Origin: CAZEFK01 sp964511405
GTDB lineage: Bacteria; Pseudomonadota; Alphaproteobacteria; Elsterales; Elsteraceae
Assembly (NCBI GenBank): GCA_964511405.1
Contig: CAZEFK010000102.1
Coordinates: 1-25,614, forward strand
Length of the DNA stretch: 25,614 nucleotides
Direction: 5' to 3'
In this document: piece after piece, positions 14,146 to 22,139 of the stretch
Numbering within the stretch: the first letter of the stretch is position 1
How the letters are laid out: every line of letters begins with the position of its first letter
Notes under the pieces: model-generated
Told to the model about the DNA's origin: nothing
The model's database searches: none
Seen by the model: the letters and a program-made list of their open reading frames with translations, nothing else
Translations under genes and position numbers: made by a program

Positions 14146-15603
14146 CTAGATCTTTGCCATGACCTTGGACAGCGCGTTCAGGCTCTCCACGGTCTTGGTC
14201 GGATCATAGGCCTGCACATTCTTCATAGTGTCCTGATAGCGGCTATAGGCCGCGTAGAAATCGGCGTTCTCTTTGTCGCTGAGGGCACCCATCCGCTGCA
14301 GCGTCACCACGATCGAGTTCAGCGCCATGTAGGCCTGCTCGGCGGCCGAATAGTCGGGCTGCAGGCCGGCGACGCCCTGGTTGACGATCTTGGCCATCAG
14401 CGCCCGCATGTCCTCCTTGCCGAAGCTGTGCTTGGCCACGGCCTCCAGCAGCTTGGCGTTGGTCTGGCGCAGCTGGGTCGCGATGTCGACCACGCGCTTG
14501 GCATCCTGGTTCATGGCGCGGTGCAGGTCGAGCAGCTGGTCGCCGAAGGCCTTGGCATCCTCGGGCGCGATCTGCTCCAGCATCGCCTTCATCATCAGGG
14601 CGTTGGCGTCGTTGAACGGAACCTCGCCCGGGCCGACCACGCCGGCCAGGTCCGGCCGCGGCCGCCAGCGCAGCTGCGCCAGCGCCGCCTGGTCCTTCTC
14701 ATGCGGGGCCGGAATGGCATGGTGGCAGGCATAGCAGTCGAAGAACACCAGGTCCGGCCCGCCCGAGGTCTGCGGCGAGCGCCCGCCGCCGGCCACCAGC
14801 ACCTTGAGCATCTGGTCGAACTGCAGGACTTGGCCGATGGCCCAGGTCTGCACCCCGGATGCCACGTGCTTGCCCTTGGCCGCCTCGTTCTCGGCCGTGA
14901 AGTGGGCCGGCTGGATGGCGGTGAAGGTGTTGAGCTCGAAGCTGATGCGCGGATGGCCGGCGCCCATGATCCGGTGGGTGACGAACTTGGTGCCGACGCC
15001 CTCGGCCCCGGCGTCGCCGAAATGGCAGGACAGGCACAGCTTGGCGCGCGCCACCGGGTCGTCGGTCGGGTACAACCCGGCGCTGCGCAGATCGGCGCGC
15101 GTGGCGGTGCCGGTCACGTGCAGGCCCAGCCAGCGCTGCGAGCCGCCATGGCACGCCTCGCAGCCGACGCCGTTCTCCGCACTGTACAGCCGGCCGCGCT
15201 TGTCGTTGGCCACGAAGTCGGCGTGGCAGGTCAGGCATTCCGGCGCCTGCTCGGCGCTGGGCAGGCCCAGATTGACGGCGATCCGCTTGGACCGTTCGCT
15301 CTTCAGCACGGCGAACGCCAGGTGATGCTTGTCCGCGTCGGACCAGGTCAGGAACTCGTTCTGCAGGATCCGGGCGTTGGTCAGCGGCTGCGCGGCACCA
15401 TGGCAGGGCGCGCCGGAGCAGCTGGTCACCCCCACATGCACGTCGGCCGCGTATTGCGGCAGCGTCTGCGCCCAGCCGGCGGCGGGCGCCAGGGCGAGGC
15501 TTCCGAACCCGAGGCCCAGCCCCAGCACGGCCGATGCGAGGCGCAGCCTAAGCGCTCCTTCGGTCCGGGTGTCGCGACGTGCGGCGGCGGTCGAAGGGCT
15601 CAT
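14146..15603 (-). CDS. Cytochrome c554-family multiheme cytochrome, five heme sites
   Basis: The protein has 485 residues; ATG at 15603 is preceded by AAGGGG at good spacing. There is a signal peptide with a long basic lead (ALRLRLASAVLGLGLGFGSLALAPAAGWA), cleaved near residue 46. The heme sites are an unusual CX4CH (C62-C67-H68, CSGAPCH) and four normal CXXCH at about 123, 148, 190 and 290. The family signature HRIMGAGHPRISFEL (about 210-224) carries the conserved His of cytochrome c554-like proteins. The C-terminal 190 residues are helical and heme-free. It is periplasmic and the first gene of the seven-gene block, 17 bases before the SD/TTG of the flavoprotein fusion. Members of this family include electron carriers of nitrogen and sulfur metabolism, so a substrate-converting role is an alternative to a pure relay role. 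Confidence 0.87.
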   Translation of the reverse strand: MSPSTAAARRDTRTEGALRLRLASAVLGLGLGFGSLALAPAAGWAQTLPQYAADVHVGVTSCSGAPCHGAAQPLTNARILQNEFLTWSDADKHHLAFAVLKSERSKRIAVNLGLPSAEQAPECLTCHADFVANDKRGRLYSAENGVGCEACHGGSQRWLGLHVTGTATRADLRSAGLYPTDDPVARAKLCLSCHFGDAGAEGVGTKFVTHRIMGAGHPRISFELNTFTAIQPAHFTAENEAAKGKHVASGVQTWAIGQVLQFDQMLKVLVAGGGRSPQTSGGPDLVFFDCYACHHAIPAPHEKDQAALAQLRWRPRPDLAGVVGPGEVPFNDANALMMKAMLEQIAPEDAKAFGDQLLDLHRAMNQDAKRVVDIATQLRQTNAKLLEAVAKHSFGKEDMRALMAKIVNQGVAGLQPDYSAAEQAYMALNSIVVTLQRMGALSDKENADFYAAYSRYQDTMKNVQAYDPTKTVESLNALSKVMAKI

Positions 15604-15632
15604 CGGCGGTTCCCCTTGCGGCTGACCGGATT

Positions 15633-15661
15633 ATTCTGCAGTTCATAACGGGCTAATGCAA
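15633..15661 (-). promoter_or_regulatory. Weak candidate sigma70-type promoter before the cytochrome block
   Basis: In the relatively AT-rich 49-base gap between ccmI and the c554 gene, the minus strand has TTGCAT (15661-15656), a 17-base spacer and CAGAAT (15638-15633). The match is 3/6 and 4/6 to consensus. It is the best internal promoter candidate in the array, but the fit is poor and read-through from the ccm genes is just as likely. Confidence 0.2.
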
Positions 15662-17251
15662 TGCATCGATTCGGGTCCGTACTGTTTTGCTGGCCGGCGA
15701 ATCGGGGGGCAACTCGCCCAGCAGGCGCGACCAGTATTCGGCGGCGCGGATCGGATTCGACGATTGTGACGCTTGCAAGCCCGCGTACCACAGAGCCGTC
15801 GGATTGTCCGGATTTACCGACAGAATCCGGCGGACGACGTCGATCAGCGGCGGGGGCACCCGGTCGTTGCCGTCCCGGCGCATGATCTCGGCAGCATAAT
15901 CGTCTAAGTAGGATGCATCGGCCGGATGCGCGATCGCACTTTGCGCGAGGCCGTCGAGCCGGCTGTCGGCGGCCGGCGCCGCCGCGGCGACCGGTTGCGC
16001 GGCCACCACCGGCGCCGTAGCCGCCGGTGGTGGCGCCGCCGCCGGTGGCGGCGCGAGCTCGGCGTCGGTCACCTGCAGCTCGCGCGCCAGCGCCTCGATC
16101 TGCTGGCGGTGCTCGGACTCGGTGGTCGCCGCCAGGGCATTGCGGACCGCCGCGACCAGGTGCTCGCGATCCTGGAGCACGCCGTAGGACCGAATCAGCC
16201 GGATCCAGCCGTCGGGATCGTTGGGCTGCTTGGCCAGGCGGTCGGCCAGCCGCCCGACCATGCCGCGAATCATGTCGGCGCGGTCGGACGCGGGCATCGC
16301 CGCAGCGGCGGCGACGTCGGCCGCGGTCGGGCCGGGCGTCGTCGGGCTCGCCTGGGCCGGGCCCGACTGGGCCGGGGCCGCAGTGACGGCCGCAGCGGCG
16401 GCGGCCGACGGCACCGGCGCGCCCGACAGCTCGGCGATCCGCTGCGACACGATCGGCCGCCACGGAGCATCGGGCGGGCTGTCCTGCAGCAGCGCCTTCA
16501 GGCCGGCCACGGCCTGCTCGGGGTGGCCGTCCTGTGCGGCGGCGATGGCCAGATAGAAGCGCGCACGGGGGTCGGTCGGCCCGGCCTTCATGAAATCGGC
16601 GCGGGCCTCGGGCGTGACCCGGCCCTCGGCGGCCTCGATCCGCGCCTCGCCGCGCAGCGACAGCAGCTGCACGTCGTCGGGCTTGAGGCCGACGGCATGG
16701 TCCAGCGCGCCCACGGCATCGGCGGTGCGGCCCAGCGACTGATAGGTCTGGGCCAGCAGCACCCAGCCCTCCAGGTCGTTGGGATCGCGCGCCAGCCGCG
16801 CCGCCAGGCGGTCGGCGGCGGCGGTCGCTTCCTGAGGGCTGGGGGCACCGTCGCCCTGGCCGTGCGGACTGCCGGTGGTGGCGACGGCGGCGCCGGCGCG
16901 CGGCGCGATCAGCTCGGGATGCCCGACCGCCAGGTAGAACCCCAGCGCCCCGACCGGCACCAGGGCGGCGATGGCGACCAGCATGCCGACCCGGGCGCCT
17001 TCGGACAGCGTTCGCGGCGGCGCGGCCGCCTGGGCCGCCACGGCAGCCAGGCGCCGACCGACTTCGATCCCGGTCGCGGTCTGGTCCGGACTGCCGGAAT
17101 CCCGGGTCAGGATCTCGGCCAGCTGCTGCCGGTACTGCTCGCCCGCCTCCAGGCTCGCGCCGGGGCGGGGCGTCCGCAGCAGCGGGATCAGCAGCGTCGC
17201 CATGGCGGCCATCACCATCAGGGCCGCGATGGCCCAGAACAACACGGTCAC
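15653..17251 (-). CDS. ccmI: CcmI/CycH, apocytochrome c chaperone of System I
   Basis: I place the start at GTG 17251 (532 residues), with GAGGGG upstream and five bases after the preceding stop; the frame extends to 17425 but that part overlaps CcmH codons. The N-terminus (VTVLFWAIAALMVMAAMATLLIPLL) is the first CcmI TM helix, and a second TM lies near residue 90 (GMLVAIAALVPVGALGFYLAV). Between them is a short cytoplasmic loop with the family-like EQYRQQLAEI. The periplasmic part has TPR repeats (LEGWVLLAQTYQSLGRTADAVGAL, ARFYLAIAAAQDGHPEQAVAGL, then a Pro/Ala-rich linker and a second TPR block to the C-terminus). CcmI holds the C-terminal helix of apocytochromes and delivers them to CcmF/CcmH for heme attachment. 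The stop lies 49 bases upstream of the multiheme cytochrome block. Confidence 0.9.
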   Translation of the reverse strand: MTVLFWAIAALMVMAAMATLLIPLLRTPRPGASLEAGEQYRQQLAEILTRDSGSPDQTATGIEVGRRLAAVAAQAAAPPRTLSEGARVGMLVAIAALVPVGALGFYLAVGHPELIAPRAGAAVATTGSPHGQGDGAPSPQEATAAADRLAARLARDPNDLEGWVLLAQTYQSLGRTADAVGALDHAVGLKPDDVQLLSLRGEARIEAAEGRVTPEARADFMKAGPTDPRARFYLAIAAAQDGHPEQAVAGLKALLQDSPPDAPWRPIVSQRIAELSGAPVPSAAAAAAVTAAPAQSGPAQASPTTPGPTAADVAAAAAMPASDRADMIRGMVGRLADRLAKQPNDPDGWIRLIRSYGVLQDREHLVAAVRNALAATTESEHRQQIEALARELQVTDAELAPPPAAAPPPAATAPVVAAQPVAAAAPAADSRLDGLAQSAIAHPADASYLDDYAAEIMRRDGNDRVPPPLIDVVRRILSVNPDNPTALWYAGLQASQSSNPIRAAEYWSRLLGELPPDSPASKTVRTRIDALH

Positions 17252-17256
17252 CGGGA

Positions 17257-17763
17257 TCAGCCCCTCAGCTGTGCGACGGTTTCGGGATCGAGCGCCCGGG
17301 CCACGACCGCCTCTTCCTCGGCGGTCAGCGGCGGCGGCGCCTCGGGCGGCTGGACCGCCGACCGCCGCCACAGGCGGGCAAAGCCCAGGGCGCCCAGGGC
17401 AACGGCCAGCACCGGCGCGCCCCACAGCAGATAGGTGCCGGGGGTCATCGGCGGCGTGAAGGTGATGAAATCACCATAGCGGGCCAGGAAGAAGGCGCGG
17501 ACCTGGTCGTCGCTTTCGCCCTTCTGCAGATGCTCGCGCAAGATCCGCCTGAGGTCGGCGGCCAAGGCGGCGTGGGAGTCGTCGATCGACTGATTCTGGC
17601 ACACCACGCAGCGCAGGTCCTGGCCGAGCGCCCGCGCCCGGGCCTCGAGCGCCGGGTCCTTCAACTGCTCTTCGGGCTCGACCGCGGCGGCCGGGCCGGC
17701 CAGCGCCAGGCCGAGGCCGATCGCCAGCAGGACCGCCGAGGCGCGGGCGGCGAGCCCGGCCAC
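17257..17763 (-). other. ccmH: CcmH portion, possible independent start inside the ccmF frame
   Basis: An in-frame GTG at 17763 would give 168 residues starting with AGLAARASAVLLAIGLGLAL and a plausible signal-peptide end (GPAAA), followed by the LRCVVCQ motif. Another GTG lies at 17787. Neither has a convincing SD. In the fused form this helix would be one more TM segment joining the two domains, and it suits that role as well. Confidence 0.45.
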
Positions 17764-19725
17764 GGCCGCGCCGGCCCGGGCCCGCACGCCGGCCTGGACG
17801 CGGACGCGGTCGAGCAGCGCCAGCCCGCCGCCCAGCGCCATCAGCAGGGCGCCGCCCCAGATCCAGGGGATCAGCGGCCGGTAATAGGCGCGCACGGCCC
17901 AGCCGCCGTCGGGCCGGGCATCGCCCAGCACGACATAGACGTCGCTGATCCCGGTCGTGCGGATCGCGGCCTCGACCTTGTCGGTGCCGGTCGAGGGATA
18001 GACCCGCTTGGAGGAATGGAGATCGGCCAGGTGGGCGCCGCGGTACCACAGGCCGAAGGTGCCGACCTGGGCGTCGTAGTTCGGGCCCTTTTCCGGGTGA
18101 ACCCCGGCGAAGCGCAGCTCGTAGCCGGCCAGCTTGACCGTCTCGCCGGCTTTCACCACCACCAGCTGCTCGGCGCTCCAGGCGGTCGAGGCGACCATGC
18201 CGGCGATCGAGATGCCGATGCCCGCATGGGCCAGGGTCATGCCGTAGGCGCGCAGCGGCAGGCCGCGGGCGCGCGCCCAGGACTGCGCCGGGCTGACCCG
18301 GAACAGCTGGACCCGGTCGGCCCATTCGGTGACCGCGCCGACCCCGACCCAGGCCGCCAGCGCCATGCCGACCAGGGCCATGATCGGACCGCCGTCATGG
18401 AGGTAGGTGTAGACCGCGGCCACGGCGACAACCGCGGCGGCGGCGGCCAGCAGCCGGCTCAGCGCCGCCGCCAGATCGCCCTTGCGCCAGGCCAGCAGCG
18501 GGCCGATCGCCACCGCCACCGACAGCGGGATCATCAGCGGCACGAAGGTCCGGTCGAAATAGCCGGTGCCGACCGACAGCTTGTCGCCGGTGGTCATCTC
18601 ATAGAACAAGGGATAGAGGGTGCCCATGAACACGGTGCAGGCGGCGGCCGACAGCAGCAGGTTGTTGAGCACGACCGCGCCTTCGCGGCTGATCGGCCGG
18701 AACAGGCCGGTGGCCCCCAGCCGCGGCGAGCGCAGCGCGAACAGCCCGAACGCCCCGGCCACGGCGACCGCCATCAGGCCCAGGATGAACACCCCGCGCG
18801 CCGGGTCGATGGCGAAGGCGTGCACCGAGGTCAGGATGCCCGAGCGCACCAGGAAGGTGCCGACCAGGCTGAGCGTGAAGGTCATGATCGCCAGCAGCAC
18901 CGTCCACACATTGAGGGCGTCGCGCCGCTCCAGCACGATCAGGGAGTGGATGAGGGCGGTGCCGACCAGCCACGGCATGAACGAGGCGTTCTCGACCGGG
19001 TCCCAGAACCACCAGCCGCCCCAGCCGAGGGTGTAGTAGGACCACCAGCTGCCCATGGCGATGCCGACGGTCAGCGCGCACCACGAGATCAGGGCATAGG
19101 GCCGGGTGCAGCGCGCCCATACCGGGTCGACCCGGCCCTCGATCAGGCCGGCGGCGGCGAACGAGAACGCCGTCGAGAACCCGACATAGCCGAAATAGAG
19201 GAACGGCGGATGGAAGGCCAGGCCCGGATCCTGCAGCAGCGGGTTGAGGTCGCGGCCCTCGAGCGGCGCCGGGAACACACGGTCGAACGGGTTCGACGTC
19301 ATGATGATGAACAGCAGGAAGCCGACGCCCAGCAGACCCTGGACCGCCAGGGTCCGCGCCGCCAGGCCGCGCGGCATGTGGCTGGCGCGGCTGGCGACCA
19401 GCCCGCCGAAAATGGCGAGCATCAGCACCCACAGCAGCATCGAGCCCTCGTGGCTGCCCCACACGCCGCTCACCTTATAAAGGAGCGGCTTGGCGGTGTG
19501 GGAGTTCTCGACCACGTTGGCGACCGTGAAATCCGAGGTCACGTGCGCCGTCACCAGCGCCGCGAAGGCGATTGCCAGGAACCCCAGCTGGCCGAACGCC
19601 GCCGGCCGCGCCAGCGCCATCAGCCGAAGATCGCGGCGATGGGCGCCGATCAGCGGCACCGTGCCTTGGGCCAGGGCAGTAAGAAGGGCCAGGATCAGCG
19701 CTAGCTGGCCCAGTTCGGCTGTCAT
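17257..19725 (-). CDS. ccmF: CcmF-CcmH fused in one reading frame (cytochrome c heme lyase)
   Basis: A single 822-residue frame starts at ATG 19725 with GGAGA upstream. Residues 1-654 are CcmF, with many TM helices, the heme-handling WWD motif WGGWWFWDPVENASFMPWL (about 236-254), HPPFLYFGYVG and SSWWSYYTLGWG-type flanks. Length equals normal CcmF (about 650). Without a stop the frame continues into CcmH: a signal-like helix (ASAVLLAIGLGLALAGPAAA), the redox motif LRCVVCQNQSI with the CxxC that reduces apocytochrome cysteines, and a C-terminal TM anchor (YLLWGAPVLAVALGALGFA). CcmF attaches heme from holo-CcmE to apocytochrome; CcmH keeps the CXXCH thiols reduced. Usually they are separate genes, often with ccmG between them. 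No ccmE or ccmG is present here. The fusion may be real, or CcmH may be made separately from an internal GTG. Confidence 0.9.
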   Translation of the reverse strand: MTAELGQLALILALLTALAQGTVPLIGAHRRDLRLMALARPAAFGQLGFLAIAFAALVTAHVTSDFTVANVVENSHTAKPLLYKVSGVWGSHEGSMLLWVLMLAIFGGLVASRASHMPRGLAARTLAVQGLLGVGFLLFIIMTSNPFDRVFPAPLEGRDLNPLLQDPGLAFHPPFLYFGYVGFSTAFSFAAAGLIEGRVDPVWARCTRPYALISWCALTVGIAMGSWWSYYTLGWGGWWFWDPVENASFMPWLVGTALIHSLIVLERRDALNVWTVLLAIMTFTLSLVGTFLVRSGILTSVHAFAIDPARGVFILGLMAVAVAGAFGLFALRSPRLGATGLFRPISREGAVVLNNLLLSAAACTVFMGTLYPLFYEMTTGDKLSVGTGYFDRTFVPLMIPLSVAVAIGPLLAWRKGDLAAALSRLLAAAAAVVAVAAVYTYLHDGGPIMALVGMALAAWVGVGAVTEWADRVQLFRVSPAQSWARARGLPLRAYGMTLAHAGIGISIAGMVASTAWSAEQLVVVKAGETVKLAGYELRFAGVHPEKGPNYDAQVGTFGLWYRGAHLADLHSSKRVYPSTGTDKVEAAIRTTGISDVYVVLGDARPDGGWAVRAYYRPLIPWIWGGALLMALGGGLALLDRVRVQAGVRARAGAAVAGLAARASAVLLAIGLGLALAGPAAAVEPEEQLKDPALEARARALGQDLRCVVCQNQSIDDSHAALAADLRRILREHLQKGESDDQVRAFFLARYGDFITFTPPMTPGTYLLWGAPVLAVALGALGFARLWRRSAVQPPEAPPPLTAEEEAVVARALDPETVAQLRG

Positions 19726-19752
19726 CCCGTGTCTCCGTCAGTCGCCGGTCTT

Positions 19753-21963
19753 TTACTTTTCCGTCATGACAACTGTAGCGTCCAGGGCGCCGGCCGCCAG
19801 CCGTTCGCGATGGAATGCGACCACGCCGTCGTCGGGTCGCTTGGCCGCCAGGTCGTCGAGGGCGGCGCGCGCCGCGGCGTCGCCGGCCTCGAGCCGGGCG
19901 TAGGCGGCGCGGTAGGCGGCCATGTAGGGCGAGGCATCGTCCTCGGCCGACAGCGGTTCCCACAGCTCCAGGGCCTCGGTCTTGCCCTTCAGCACGAAGC
20001 GGCCGATCGGCCGGGCCCGGGCATCGCCCGCCGCCGCGCGGGTGCGCCCCGACACGCACAGGCGGCTGTGGAAGTACTTATTCATGCCCTCGATGCGCGA
20101 GGCGGTGTTCACGACATCGCCCAAAGCCGAGTATTTCAGGCGCTGCATCGACCCGACATTGCCGACCACGGCGACGCCCGTGTGCACGCCGATGCGGGTG
20201 TGGCCCCAGGGAATGCCCTCGGCCTGCCGCTCCTGGCGGAAGCGCTCGGCAAAGGCGTCGATGCCGCGCGCCGCGGCCAAGGCGCGGCGGGCGTGGTCGG
20301 GTTGCTCGATCGGCGCTCCGAAGAAGGCCAGGATGGCGTCGCCGATGAACTCGTTGACCATGCCGCCCTGGTCCAGCACCTCGGCGCAGGCGCCCTCCAG
20401 GTAGCGGTTCAGCATCGGCGCCACGACGTCGGGGCCAAGCTGTTCGGACAGCGTCGTGAAGCCGGCGATGTCGGTGAAGATGAAGCTCATCTCGCGCCGC
20501 TCGCCGCCCAGTTTCAGGCGCTCGGGGTCGGCCAGCAGCTGGTTGACCAGGGGCGCCGACAGGTAGCGGCCGAAGGCCTCGCGGATCATCGACCGGTCGC
20601 GCTCGGTGCGCAGCCGTTCGATCGCAGTGCCGCTGGCGAACAGGATGAAGGTGGTCAGCACCGCCGGACTGGGGTCGACCAGCAGCCCGTGGCCGCGATA
20701 GGCGTAGAAGGCGGCGCCGGCGAGCCCGACGGCCAGGGCCGCGGCGAGAGCGGCGCCGGTGGCGACGCGCAGCTGGCCGACCACCGCCAGGGTCAGCGCG
20801 CCGGCAGCCAGCACCGCGATCCGCTCGACCCCGGTCGCCCAGTCGGGATGGACCAGCCAGTCGCCGGTCAGCACCTGCTCCAAGGCCTGGGCGTAGATCT
20901 CCAGGCCCGGCATGGTGCCGACGGCGGTCGATTTCGGGTCGCCGAGCCCCTCCGCCGTGACGCCGATCAGCGCGATCTGGCCGTCGAGGGGGGCGGTTCC
21001 GGCTCCACCCTGCAGCAGCTGGGTGGCGGTCAGGACGCGCTCCGGCCGATGCGGCGTCAGGTGCAGGCGCAGGGCGCCATCGGGCTCGGTCGGCACCACC
21101 GCGGCGCTGTCGCCGCTGCCGACCTCGATGCTGACCACGCCGGCGCCGGGGCCGGTCTCGCCGGCGGCGCCCACCGACTTGACGCGGAAGGACTGGTCGC
21201 CGACGGCCAGCCGCAGGAGCTCCGTGACCACCGTCGGATAGATCTGGCCGCCCGTGACAACCATGAGCGGCAACGTGCGCAGCACGCCGTCGGGGTCGGG
21301 GCGGGCGAGCAGGCCGCCATTGCCGGCGGCGGCCTGCTCCAGCGGCGCGAGGTCGGGCACCGAGCCGGCGCAGCGGGGCGCCGTTGCCGGCACGGGGCCC
21401 AGGAAGGCGACGCCCGCCACGCGCCGGGGCGGCCGCGGCCCCGGGCTGTCGGCGCAGCCGAAGGCCAGGACCGTCGGCAGCCGTGTGATCGCCTGGGCCA
21501 ACGCGCGGTCGGTGTCGGGCAGGCCGGCCTGGATCTCGGCCGGCAGCGGCCGGCCGCGCGCCGCCAGCGCATCGGCGATGCGGCTCGGCGAGACCCGGTC
21601 GGGTTCGGCGAAGTAGACGAACAGGGCGGCGCCGACGGCGCCGGCGCTGCGGACCGTGTCCAGCAGCCGGGCAATCTGGTCGCGCGGCCACGGCCACTGG
21701 CCGAAACGCTGGAGAGCGTCGTCATCGATCGCGACGATGCGGATGGGCATGGGTTGGTACGCGCGGGGCGCTGCGATCTGGAACAGGTCGAACACCGCCG
21801 CCTGCAGCCGCCGCAGTGGCTCGGGGGACTGCAGGGTGAGCGCGAAACAGCCGGCCAGCAGCGCCAGGCCGACCAGCCGGTCGGGCCGGACGGCCCGTGC
21901 AGCCGCCCGGCGCAGCCGTGGCCGCGTGGGCCGAATGCGCGCTGCGGCGGCAGAGGACGTCAT
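19753..21963 (-). CDS. CHASE2-sensor class III adenylate/guanylate cyclase
   Basis: The protein has 736 residues with ATG at 21963. A TM helix (about 30-45) leads into a periplasmic CHASE2 domain (about 50-370, with IRIVAIDDDALQRFGQWPWPR and the family-typical GLGDPKSTAVGTMPGLEIYA), then three TM helices (about 380-448) and a cytoplasmic class III cyclase domain (about 490-670). Catalytic residues are present: metal-binding D498 in FTDIAGFT and D542 in FIGDAI, N619 and R623 in VVNTASR. The purine-selecting positions are unusual: the usual Lys of adenylate cyclases is E538 (NEFIGD) and the usual Asp/Thr is S612 (KYSALGD). Glu at the first is the guanylate-cyclase state. Product (cAMP or cGMP) is therefore uncertain. 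It is 27 bases upstream of ccmF, so probably co-transcribed, and only one operon from a protein with two cNMP domains. Confidence 0.9.
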   Translation of the reverse strand: MTSSAAAARIRPTRPRLRRAAARAVRPDRLVGLALLAGCFALTLQSPEPLRRLQAAVFDLFQIAAPRAYQPMPIRIVAIDDDALQRFGQWPWPRDQIARLLDTVRSAGAVGAALFVYFAEPDRVSPSRIADALAARGRPLPAEIQAGLPDTDRALAQAITRLPTVLAFGCADSPGPRPPRRVAGVAFLGPVPATAPRCAGSVPDLAPLEQAAAGNGGLLARPDPDGVLRTLPLMVVTGGQIYPTVVTELLRLAVGDQSFRVKSVGAAGETGPGAGVVSIEVGSGDSAAVVPTEPDGALRLHLTPHRPERVLTATQLLQGGAGTAPLDGQIALIGVTAEGLGDPKSTAVGTMPGLEIYAQALEQVLTGDWLVHPDWATGVERIAVLAAGALTLAVVGQLRVATGAALAAALAVGLAGAAFYAYRGHGLLVDPSPAVLTTFILFASGTAIERLRTERDRSMIREAFGRYLSAPLVNQLLADPERLKLGGERREMSFIFTDIAGFTTLSEQLGPDVVAPMLNRYLEGACAEVLDQGGMVNEFIGDAILAFFGAPIEQPDHARRALAAARGIDAFAERFRQERQAEGIPWGHTRIGVHTGVAVVGNVGSMQRLKYSALGDVVNTASRIEGMNKYFHSRLCVSGRTRAAAGDARARPIGRFVLKGKTEALELWEPLSAEDDASPYMAAYRAAYARLEAGDAAARAALDDLAAKRPDDGVVAFHRERLAAGALDATVVMTEK

Positions 21964-22139
21964 CGCGGCCTCACAGCCTGGAATGCGGGGCGGGGCATGC
22001 GCTTCGCCATAGGCGCATCGACATGTTTCCCGTATTTTGCGGGCGCCGGAACGCTAGAGTTGTTCGGTTAACGAAACATTTCCAAGCCGCCGCCGACACT
22101 GCCGGCCTGGCGCGTCCTCCTGGTTCATCGAGCGGCTCC
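21964..22139. promoter_or_regulatory. Divergent intergenic region between cyclase and gspG
   Basis: These 176 bases separate the minus-strand array from the plus-strand secretion genes and must hold promoters for both. The segment at about 22020-22080 is clearly more AT-rich than the rest of the window. I could not find a convincing -35/-10 pair with standard spacing. A frame in phase with gspG is open here from ATG 22023, but it does not look like coding sequence. Confidence 0.5.
22061..22078. promoter_or_regulatory. Dyad-symmetric candidate operator
   Basis: The bases read TGTTCGGTTAACGAAACA, that is TGTT-N2-GTTAAC-N2-AACA, with 14 of 18 positions symmetric. It is an AT-rich palindrome in GC-rich DNA, 61 bases before the gspG start and 97 bases from the cyclase start. 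Symmetry and position suit a dimeric regulator acting on one or both promoters. The regulator is unknown. Confidence 0.4.

Noticed and set aside
17530..19704. Long plus-strand frame (724 codons) opposite ccmF-ccmH
   Set aside because: Arg/Gln/Gly/Asp-rich shadow of a conserved membrane protein; no start context or recognisable motif.
19729..22071. Long plus-strand frame (780 codons) opposite the cyclase
   Set aside because: The minus strand encodes an intact CHASE2 cyclase here with all metal-binding residues; the plus frame has no domain features.
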